NCBI GenBank assembly: GCA_002432865.1
Contig: DJGX01000015.1
Span: 1-21,258, forward strand
Reading direction: 5' to 3'
Length of the DNA: 21,258 nucleotides
DNA from: Cloacimonetes bacterium UBA5835
Lineage (GTDB): Bacteria; Cloacimonadota; Cloacimonadia; Cloacimonadales; Cloacimonadaceae
In this document: positions 14,778 to 21,258 of the stretch, piece by piece
Layout: each line of letters begins with the position of its first letter
Position numbering within the stretch: the stretch's first letter is position 1
Translations under genes and position numbers: made by a program
Notes under the pieces: generated by a model
Seen by the model: only the letters and a program-made list of their open reading frames with translations
What the model was told of the DNA's origin: nothing
The model's database searches: none

Positions 14778-15527
14778 ATGAATAAGAACCTTTTTGTTCT
14801 AACTCTTTTGCTAACAATAATATTGTTAGTTGCGTCCTGTTCTCCTGAGCAGAAAAAAATCCTCAGAGTGGGCACAGATGCTGAAAATCCTCCCTTTACT
14901 TATCTGGAAAATAGTGAATTTAAAGGGATAGATATCGATATATGTGAAAAAATAGCAGATAAAATGGGGATGCAACTGCAAATTACCCAGTATGAATTTG
15001 ATGACTTATTCTCTGCATTAGCTCAAAACAAAATTGATCTTGCCGCATCAACCATAACAATTACAGAAAAAAGAAAACAGACATTTGAATTCTCAGAACC
15101 CTATTTTCAAACTAATTTAGCTGTAGTAGCAAGAAAAGCCTCTCCAATTGAAATAAATAAAATTGAAGATATTGGAAAATATAGAGTTGGCTGTCAAAGC
15201 AGCACTACCAGCTACCAATATTTAAAAGAAAACCTGGTCGATAAAGACCTCCTACCTAAGGAGAAATTGAAAACATACTCTACCTTGATTGAAACCATAG
15301 GAGAATTACTCAATAAGAAAATAGACCTGATGGTCTTTGATGAATGGGTTGCCAAAAAGGTTTCCGAACAAGTAGATATAAAAATAGTATATATCATCCC
15401 AACCAATGAACAGTACGGACTGGCTATGCGACCTGGAAAAGAAATTAATTTAAGAATCAATAAAGCACTGAAAGAATTAAAAGACAGCGGTGAACTTCAA
15501 AGAATTATAAACGAATATATAAAGTAG
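14778..15527 (+). CDS. ABC-type amino-acid substrate-binding lipoprotein
   Basis: This protein is a family 3 extracellular solute-binding protein that delivers a polar amino acid or similar ligand to an ABC transporter. The 249 residues start with a lipoprotein signal (NKNLFVLTLLLTIILLVASC, lipobox LVASC), which anchors it to the membrane. The mature part has the family core: LRVGTDAENPPFTYLE, FKGIDIDICEKIADKMG, FDDLFSALAQNKIDLAASTITITEKRKQTFEFSEPYF and a second lobe ending with INKALKELKDSGELQRIINEY. The start at 14778 is preferred, and a GTG at 14772 gives two more residues. No permease or ATPase gene is next to it, so the transporter must lie elsewhere, or the protein serves as a receptor domain. 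Confidence 0.92.
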   Translation: MNKNLFVLTLLLTIILLVASCSPEQKKILRVGTDAENPPFTYLENSEFKGIDIDICEKIADKMGMQLQITQYEFDDLFSALAQNKIDLAASTITITEKRKQTFEFSEPYFQTNLAVVARKASPIEINKIEDIGKYRVGCQSSTTSYQYLKENLVDKDLLPKEKLKTYSTLIETIGELLNKKIDLMVFDEWVAKKVSEQVDIKIVYIIPTNEQYGLAMRPGKEINLRINKALKELKDSGELQRIINEYIK

Positions 15528-15599
15528 GGGTCTATACTGAAACCCTGAAAGCTCAATAAGCTCATAATTGACCTTATACCTATCACACTTTTTAGCGCT

Positions 15600-18050
15600 C
15601 TATATTTTTTTCATTTGCAAGGCTCCGGTAAAACATAATTGAGTGCATAGTGAGCATCCAACACATTGATCGTTATCAATTTTTGGAAAACAATCCTCAT
15701 CAAGTTCTATTGCCAGATAGGGACAGCGAGTGCAATTTCCACATTTTAAGCATAATTCCCTGTTCAGAGAAGAGCTCTTTATTTTTTTAGGCAGGTTCAT
15801 AAAATCTATGATAGGATTGGGCTGAGCAATTCCTACCAATTCAGCCACACTTTTTAAACCTCGCGCTTCCAACAGATAGGAAAGTCCCATTTTCAGTTCT
15901 TCTATTATGTTGTAACCGTATTTTTCTACAATTGTACAAAACTGAACATTTCTTGCCCCTAAAGCTAAAAAGTTTGCTGCATCCAGATAGTTCATTGCCC
16001 CTCCGTTTCCAGAAATAAAGATGCCTTGGTTTCCAGCGCGGGCTAAATTTAAATAACTGATGGGTAATACACCTTCACCACTCATTCCTACAATTATTCC
16101 TTCATCCCAGGGTTTTTCTTTTTCGCGAAAAGCTAAAGCTGGAAAAGTATTAGCTAAAGTGATACCTGCCTTTTTATGAGGATATTTATTTAACACATTT
16201 TTGATGGCTGAAAGTATTGGATAGATAGAAGTTACCGCACCGGTCAGTTTAAAAAGTTTCGGTATTTCCGGAGCACTTATTTCCATTACCCAATCTACTA
16301 TTTTTGCAGTTAAAACAGGATCTTGAGCAACAATATCACCTTTAGTTCCATCTCCACCCTGAGGACAGGATAAACTAAATTCAATTCCCATTGCTCCTGC
16401 TTGTTCTAATTTTTTAGTATTGGATTGCCAGCATTGTTTATCAGAACAATCATTACCGGTAACAGGACCTCCAGTAGAAGCCATTGTTAAGCGATCAGGA
16501 AATTCTTTTATTAAGCGAGCTATTTCTTTGCAAACTCTGTTTAAAGAATGCTCTGAAACATTATCACAATTGGCAAAGGTCTTCTTTTTATCGCCAAAAG
16601 TGAACATATATTCACCCGGAATATGAATATCTTGATCATCAAAAGCGGTTTTCATTATGCCTCCACTCCAACCAGCTTGATATGCTTTTTGCATTTGCTC
16701 AAAACCATCAGTTGGAGGAGCCGCAGATAAAATAAAAGGCGAATCCATTATTCTACCAAAAAAATCAGTTTCTAAGGAAACAGGATATTTTTTCCACCCC
16801 CAAACAGGGAAACAACTTTTAGTTTCCTTTTCCGGTTTTTCTATTGCTTTGTTACTAAGAGATAAGTGTACTTTAATAGCAGTATTTTTTCCTGAGGCTA
16901 CTGCTTCAACAACGGTTGTGGGTCCATTAACCATATCTCCACAACAAAAAATATTATCAAACTTTCTTTCCAGCTCGTGAACATTAAAAGTAGCTCTATT
17001 CCCAATAGCTATAATAACCATATCAAATATGCGGTAGTTATCAATTACTCCAGCTTCATCTTTAATCAGATTGGGTGCGAATTTTTCATTCTTGGGTAGA
17101 TAGACTTTTTTAGTCTTTATTCCTTTTAAGTGACCATTTTCATTTACTATTTCTGATATCCGGGTGCGAGGAGAAAATTCAATTCCTGCCTCAATTAAAG
17201 TTGCTTTCTCCCTATCTGTGATTGGCATTTCCACAAAATTCTCCAGCGTAATCATTTCTACATAAGCAGCACTATTTTTAGCTGCCACTAATGCAATATC
17301 GGCAGCTATGGCTCCTCCAACAATAGCTATGCGTTTACCAGAAAAATTATATTTTGATGGGTTTGAAAGAATATCTAAACCATAGATAGCTGTTTCATCA
17401 CCAGGGATGTTTAAACGAATTGGTACATTTAATCCACTTGCTACAATTACTGCTGCATAACCTTCTTTCAAGAGTTCTTCAGGTTTTTCTATCTTTTTTG
17501 GAATATGCTGCAATCGGAAGGTTTTTACTACGAAATTCAGGTCTGCTATTATATCAATTTCTTCTAAACGCTCTTCCGAAATCAAATTTATCTGTCCTCC
17601 TAAAGGTTCAGGATCAAACATTCTCGTTTCGTAGCCAAATTGATTTAAAGTAACAGCAGCTCCAATTGCAGAAGGTCCAGCACCGACAATAGCAATTTTT
17701 GTGTTTAGACGAATTGGAGATGAAAATTCTGGCACCAAATCCAATTCACGCGCTTTGCGAATTATAGTTGCTTGCACATCAGGAATTTGGATCGGCTTAT
17801 CGAATTTTTTATGTGAACAAGCATCTACGCAATGATAATCAGGGCATACATTTCCGCAAATTCCTCCTAAAGGATTGCTGGCTAAAATTATCCCTGCAGC
17901 TCTTTTAAAATCCGAAGGTCTTCCCTTGGCTAAAGCCATCATAAAATCTGCTGGAGAACAATCACAAGGGCAGGCAGTTTTACAAGGTTTATTTTCACAA
18001 TATTCACAGCGACTTATTTCACTAAATAATTGAGCATCTGTTAAAATCAT
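15600..18050 (-). CDS. Dihydropyrimidine dehydrogenase-like Fe-S flavoprotein
   Basis: This 816-residue single chain has the domain order of dihydropyrimidine dehydrogenase (DPD). The N-terminal Fe-S ligands are Cys15, 18, 23, 27 and Cys65, 69, 74, 78. FAD binding starts at IVGAGPSAIG (121-130), and a NADPH-type motif IVGGAIAAD lies at 243-251. A dihydroorotate-dehydrogenase-like FMN barrel runs from about 425, and two 4Fe-4S sites lie at the end (Cys767, 770, 773, 776 and 796, 799, 802, 806). Barrel residues that align with the DPD active site are kept: Lys467, Asn494, Cys562, Lys601, Asn634/Thr635. The Asn two residues before SC in DPD is Ser559 here. The chain is about 200 residues shorter than human DPD. 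Substrate and electron donor are open. GGAGG precedes the start. Confidence 0.85.
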   Translation of the reverse strand: MILTDAQLFSEISRCEYCENKPCKTACPCDCSPADFMMALAKGRPSDFKRAAGIILASNPLGGICGNVCPDYHCVDACSHKKFDKPIQIPDVQATIIRKARELDLVPEFSSPIRLNTKIAIVGAGPSAIGAAVTLNQFGYETRMFDPEPLGGQINLISEERLEEIDIIADLNFVVKTFRLQHIPKKIEKPEELLKEGYAAVIVASGLNVPIRLNIPGDETAIYGLDILSNPSKYNFSGKRIAIVGGAIAADIALVAAKNSAAYVEMITLENFVEMPITDREKATLIEAGIEFSPRTRISEIVNENGHLKGIKTKKVYLPKNEKFAPNLIKDEAGVIDNYRIFDMVIIAIGNRATFNVHELERKFDNIFCCGDMVNGPTTVVEAVASGKNTAIKVHLSLSNKAIEKPEKETKSCFPVWGWKKYPVSLETDFFGRIMDSPFILSAAPPTDGFEQMQKAYQAGWSGGIMKTAFDDQDIHIPGEYMFTFGDKKKTFANCDNVSEHSLNRVCKEIARLIKEFPDRLTMASTGGPVTGNDCSDKQCWQSNTKKLEQAGAMGIEFSLSCPQGGDGTKGDIVAQDPVLTAKIVDWVMEISAPEIPKLFKLTGAVTSIYPILSAIKNVLNKYPHKKAGITLANTFPALAFREKEKPWDEGIIVGMSGEGVLPISYLNLARAGNQGIFISGNGGAMNYLDAANFLALGARNVQFCTIVEKYGYNIIEELKMGLSYLLEARGLKSVAELVGIAQPNPIIDFMNLPKKIKSSSLNRELCLKCGNCTRCPYLAIELDEDCFPKIDNDQCVGCSLCTQLCFTGALQMKKI

Positions 18051-18120
18051 TTATCCTCCCATATTTTTAGCCACCAAAAGTACAAAAATCACCAAAATAA
18101 ATGAGCCAAGCAGAATTATC

Positions 18121-18159
18121 AGGACACGGAATACAGAATTTCATTCTCGAATGTGTCCT
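18121..18159. repeat. Hairpin upstream of the DPD-like gene
   Basis: AGGACAC (18121-18127) and GTGTCCT (18153-18159) form a perfect 7-bp outer stem. An inner stem AGAAT (18135-18139) against ATTCT (18143-18147) closes a three-base loop. It lies 70-109 bases before the DPD-like start on the minus strand. No U-tract follows on that strand. It could be an operator or mRNA hairpin. Confidence 0.5.
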
Positions 18160-18189
18160 TCACCAATTTATAAATTAGGAATCAACTTT

Positions 18190-18258
18190 GTGTAGACGGA
18201 GCTCGCTGAAGCTCTGCATTTTTTCATTTTGCGGAAGAACAGCGTCCTCCGACTACAC
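18190..18258. repeat. 69-bp imperfect palindrome in the gap after the sugar dehydrogenase
   Basis: Bases 18190-18218 pair with 18230-18258 without a gap at 22 of 29 positions. Solid stems are GTGTAG against CTACAC, CGGAG against CTCCG and CGCTG against CAGCG. The loop is T-rich (18219-18229). Both neighbouring genes are on the minus strand, and the T-run next to the stem (18259-18263) is on the plus strand, so it does not look like the dehydrogenase terminator. The symmetrical GC-rich arms in an AT-rich gap fit a dispersed palindromic repeat. Confidence 0.65.
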
Positions 18259-18277
18259 TTTTTATATCATTATCTCA

Positions 18278-19813
18278 CTAATCTATTATATGTCCTTTAC
18301 CAACTCCCCTAACAGCACAGCCCAAAGCTTTGTATTTATTAATAGTTTCATCGGATAAGAAATTAGAACAATCTACGATTAAGGGTTTCGTTTTGCAGAT
18401 AGCCAAAAGTTGTTCTGGATCCAAATTTCTGTATTGACTGTGCCCAACGGCAAAAATAACTACATCAGATTCGGGTAAAACATTATTCAAATCGCTCTGT
18501 ATATGATTTTCTTCCATTTCAGGCCAGGATTCTACATAGGGATCGTGAGTTTTAACAATAGCCAGGTCTTTCCGTAAAAATTCCACTAAGATCTTGGATG
18601 GTGAATGTCTCGTATCGCCAACATCTTGTAAATAGGAAACGCCTAAAACTGCAATCTTCAAATTTTTTAGTTCGGGATACACGCTTTTTACGATATCAAT
18701 AGTATGCAAGGGCATAGTGTCATTAGTGTTAACAGCTTTTATGGCAAAATCTAAAGTTCCTTCCACTCCAAAAAGAGAATTCATAGCCCAATTAGCTAGC
18801 ACAGGGTCTTTTGTTAAACAATATCCGCCAACTCCTAAAGATGGTCTTAACAGATTATCATGTGTTCCTTTGCGTTTACGAATCGCCTCGCGCACTTTAA
18901 AAATATCCACGCCAATCTGTTCAGCAAATTTTGCCCATTCCAAAGTAAGAGCAATATTCACAGCGCGATAGGAATTTTCCATTGTTTTGGCTAATTCACT
19001 GGCATTTGTGCTATCCAACTGAGTTAATGGAAAATGTTCCACATCTAATACATTGGAAAGAAACTCTCTACAAAGCTCTATGCTTTTAGTATTCACTCCT
19101 GAATACACACGCCAAAAATTACGAATGGATTCAACATAATGTGCTCCAGGCATCACCCTTTCATAAGAATGAGCAATAAGGGGTGGTTGATTGTTGATAT
19201 CAATTCCGCGCTTAGTAAATTCTTCTTCCAAAATCGGTTTGACTACTTGTTCACAGGTTCCAGGTGGAACAGTCGTTTCTACAAGCACTAAACATTCTGG
19301 CTGAATATACTTACCTAAAGTGCGAATGCCTTCTCGGAATGCAGTTATATCACAATAACCTTTTTCCGCATCTCCAAAAGCAGGCTTAGTAGCATCCAAC
19401 TGAATATCTACTACTACAATATCTACTAAACTGTAAACACTCTCTTCACTGGTAGCACGGAAATTTTTCTTCTCTACTACGGTTCGATGAAATATTTCAG
19501 GAACTTCTGGGTCAGATGAATTTATGGGTGGAACCCCATTATTGATAACAGGAACTTTCCAATAGGAACGTTGAGAAGCACGTTGATGACCATGGACAAA
19601 ATAGATCGGGTTTCCATCTTTATCTGTAGCATCAGCAACGACAGTAGCCATTACACAACCTACAAAACCTAAACCTTGAACAGCAACTATTTTACGACCC
19701 AAGGAACGTTGTTCAGCTGTAATACGCTTTAAAGTCTCGCGTTCTTTTTCAGCGTCTTCTTCAATGGGAAGCGGATATTCTTTTCCATCTGGGGCAATCG
19801 ATACTTTTAACAT
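18278..19813 (-). CDS. Nucleotide-sugar dehydrogenase (UDP-glucose / UDP-ManNAc dehydrogenase family)
   Basis: The enzyme oxidises the C6 alcohol of a nucleotide sugar to the acid in two NAD-dependent steps. The 511 residues contain an NAD-binding VAVQGLGFVGCVMA (43-56), ETTVPPGT (179-186), YERVMPG (217-223), the helix LAKTMENSYRAVNIA with Lys276 and Asn280, and the catalytic cysteine in GVGGYCLTKDP (Cys332). A C-terminal nucleotide domain includes VLGVSYLQDVGDTRHSPS. The YERVMPG form and sequence style favour the UDP-N-acetyl-sugar (WbpA/WecC-like) branch over UDP-glucose dehydrogenase, but the substrate is not certain. The first 39 residues before the Rossmann fold are extra. An AGGAG site lies about 12 bases before the ATG, and surface polysaccharide is the likely product path. 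Confidence 0.9.
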   Translation of the reverse strand: MLKVSIAPDGKEYPLPIEEDAEKERETLKRITAEQRSLGRKIVAVQGLGFVGCVMATVVADATDKDGNPIYFVHGHQRASQRSYWKVPVINNGVPPINSSDPEVPEIFHRTVVEKKNFRATSEESVYSLVDIVVVDIQLDATKPAFGDAEKGYCDITAFREGIRTLGKYIQPECLVLVETTVPPGTCEQVVKPILEEEFTKRGIDINNQPPLIAHSYERVMPGAHYVESIRNFWRVYSGVNTKSIELCREFLSNVLDVEHFPLTQLDSTNASELAKTMENSYRAVNIALTLEWAKFAEQIGVDIFKVREAIRKRKGTHDNLLRPSLGVGGYCLTKDPVLANWAMNSLFGVEGTLDFAIKAVNTNDTMPLHTIDIVKSVYPELKNLKIAVLGVSYLQDVGDTRHSPSKILVEFLRKDLAIVKTHDPYVESWPEMEENHIQSDLNNVLPESDVVIFAVGHSQYRNLDPEQLLAICKTKPLIVDCSNFLSDETINKYKALGCAVRGVGKGHIID

Positions 19814-21258
19814 ACTTTTGGTTATCTCCTTTCTTTGGCATTTTTCTATCGAGAATCCGAAAGAACTACATCCTACCGTTCCACTATCAACTTAATTATG
19901 CTGTTTGTGTAATAATAAACTATACCTTAACATAATTGGTCCTCTGAGAACAAGATGCTCACTTTCTTCTCCTTATCCAGTTGTTACCACTTCAATTTTT
20001 AGCATTTACCTGCACTTTGTTTTTTACCTTTTTTGCATTGCCATTATTGTCAAGAGGTTTTTCTTTTTTCTGTAAGTGGTAAAAGTAAAAAGTCCTCTCC
20101 TTTAGCGCTTATTCCTATTAAGATTCATATAAGTATAAATTACAATTGGAAGGATTAAAGTTGTAACTTAAAAGATTACGAAAACTCCCCTTTTGAAAAT
20201 GAATTATACTTACTGTAACAATCAATTTTATAATAAAATCCCAATATAGCTGTCTCCTATTTTCCTTGCTTCAATCCATTAATCTATCGTTAATCTAACC
20301 TTAATCAAGCGTTAATAATTAACGCTTGATAAAGGGTTGATTAACACTTGATTAACGCTTTCCCTTAAGGCCAAAGAGCGAAGCTTGAATACAATATGCA
20401 GTTTATACTATAGTAGTAAATACCTGATGACAGATATATGTAATAGGATAGTACTTAAATATCCACCCTTCATTTTACTGTATAAGGAAAAAAGAGCTTA
20501 CCAGTTTTTGCTGGGCAAATAAACCGAAGTTTGTCAACAGACTATATTTTTACCTTTTTTTAGAATGATTTTATTCGGCGGTTCAGTTGCTGATTATGTC
20601 CATAAACTATGTGGCTTTCTTATGCGGATTTTTACTCAGAGGAAAATTCCGGATGAATTGTAGAAACAGAATATCACTTCCTCCTTAGTAATTTAACTTG
20701 ATAAAAAAGAAGAACACCTTTTTCCTTTTACTCTCTATTTTTCCTTCTTGTGGATATCTTTGAAAGATATAGCTATCTTAATAACGCATAAATTAGGATG
20801 GTAAAGCAAAAAGAGATATTAAAGGAGTAAGTTATAGTGATGATTTTCATTTGCTATCTGGGTTGTCGAGACAAAGAAAGGAAGGTAAATAGGTTGTTTC
20901 CAATAATTTTCTCATATCCTAGCAAAAGAGGATTATCAGCAAAAAGCAAGCTGTAAACAAAAAAAAGATTACGAATATAAATGGCTACAAAATAACTAAT
21001 GCAGTACAACTTAGTGTTGTTTTATTATTACTATGCCTTTATAAACAATCAATCTGAAAAGTAAAATTTAAGGTTTCATACTATTTTCAACCAGATTTCA
21101 TTAAAAAGTATATGGTAAATAGTATGTTCTATGAGAAAATCTTACTTTGTAAAGGGGTTAAAAAATACAACTAGTGCTAATTGTAACAAGTTGAAAACAT
21201 AATTAGTTACAAATAATCAGATTTTTTTATAATAATTAAGGCATTCCCACAAAAAAGT
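19814..21258. other. Gene-free AT-rich stretch with an ordered repeat array
   Basis: No protein or RNA gene is convincing in these 1445 bases. The largest noticed frame with a ribosome-like site is 38 codons (20840-20956, after AGGAG at 20823), which is weak. The region carries the 20279-20360 array, a 9-bp inverted pair TTACCACTT (19984-19992) against AAGTGGTAA (20074-20082), an AAGATA-TAGC-TATCTT site (20764-20779) and a small ACAAC-TTAGT-GTTGT hairpin (21006-21020). A DnaA-box-like TGTGGATAT (one base off the inverse of TTATCCACA) lies near 20750. The promoter of the sugar dehydrogenase should be in the first 200 bases, but I see no good box pair. Confidence 0.7.
20279..20360. repeat. Head-to-head array of eight 11-bp units, a near-perfect 77-bp palindrome
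   Basis: On the plus strand, TTAATC-type units begin at 20279, 20290, 20301 and 20312. Their inverses, GATTAA-type units, begin at 20317, 20328, 20339 and 20350. Each step is exactly 11 bases. The consensus unit is GATTAACGCTT. All hexamers are mirrored around base 20317, so 20279-20316 pairs with 20318-20355 at 32 of 38 positions with a single-base centre. The inner 13 pairs are perfect (20304-20316 with 20318-20330). It could be a phased binding array for an oligomeric protein, a replication or partition site, or a hairpin-forming element. Confidence 0.8.

Noticed and set aside
15600..18050. Loss of the catalytic cysteine in the DPD-like enzyme (GDIVAQDP in place of GLACGQDP)
   Set aside because: The catalytic Cys of DPD lies in the NLSC motif, which is present here as SLSC (Cys562). 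The other cysteine is not the catalytic one.
20640..20700. GAGGAAAATTCCGG segment recalling the start of RNase P RNA
   Set aside because: Only a few bases agree, and the other conserved parts and the expected size and structure are absent.
20740..20760. Replication origin based on a DnaA-box-like TGTGGATAT
   Set aside because: There is only one near match, no cluster of boxes, and no dnaA, dnaN or gidA gene in view. The nearby array is reported on its own merits.
20840..20956. 38-codon frame after an AGGAG-like site
   Set aside because: It is short, the site-to-start distance is long (12 bases), and the basic peptide has no recognisable feature.

Overview
The window looks like chromosomal DNA of an AT-rich, Gram-negative anaerobe of the FCB/Cloacimonadota type. 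The clues are a UDP-2,3-diacylglucosamine diphosphatase-like enzyme (lipid A pathway), lipoprotein signal peptides, a PorX-like response regulator with a PglZ domain (best known from Bacteroidota), a one-chain dihydropyrimidine-dehydrogenase-like Fe-S flavoprotein, and tight operons separated by AT-rich gaps that hold palindromes. The taxon is inferred from protein style only. There is no rRNA, tRNA, transposase, phage gene or CRISPR array that I can see.

Layout. (1) 1-182 is a non-coding edge with short tandem repeats. (2) 183-7273 is a minus-strand operon of nine genes with gaps of -4 to +16 bases. In transcription order: ribH, nusB, a family 2 glycosyltransferase, a radical SAM/SPASM-like enzyme, a membrane protein with a PP2C-like front and a PQQ-propeller-like back, a DUF4159 protein, an LpxH-like phosphoesterase, a cyclophilin lipoprotein and a PNPOx-fold flavoprotein. 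It joins two housekeeping genes to an envelope/sugar block. (3) 7274-7764 is a divergent promoter region. It holds a perfect TTGACA-N17-TATAAT promoter facing right and a good candidate promoter facing left. (4) 7765-9385 is a coupled trio: SatD-like protein, an unrecognised 71/72-residue ORF, and a DUF3307 membrane protein. (5) 9386-9813 is non-coding and has a 99-nt imperfect hairpin plus two small palindromes. (6) 9814-14673 is a plus-strand operon: MORN-repeat exported protein, panB, a 206-residue helical protein, the PorX-like regulator, tsaE and a SIMPL-domain membrane protein. It is followed by a lone amino-acid-type ABC binding lipoprotein (14778-15527). (7) 15600-18050 (minus) is the DPD-like oxidoreductase and 18278-19813 (minus) a nucleotide-sugar dehydrogenase. 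The gap between them holds two hairpins. (8) 19814-21258 is a gene-free stretch of 1.4 kb.

The most striking non-coding signal is at 20279-20360 in that stretch. An 11-bp unit (consensus GATTAACGCTT) occurs four times in each direction in exact helical phase around one centre (20317). The result is a 77-bp near-palindrome pairing at 32 of 38 positions. Together with the gapless hairpins at 9442-9540, 18190-18258 and 14730-14758, this shows that several gaps hold structured elements. The protein-level points of most interest are the PorX-like regulator with its unknown partner, the SatD/small ORF/DUF3307 cassette, and the active-site change in the DPD-like enzyme.
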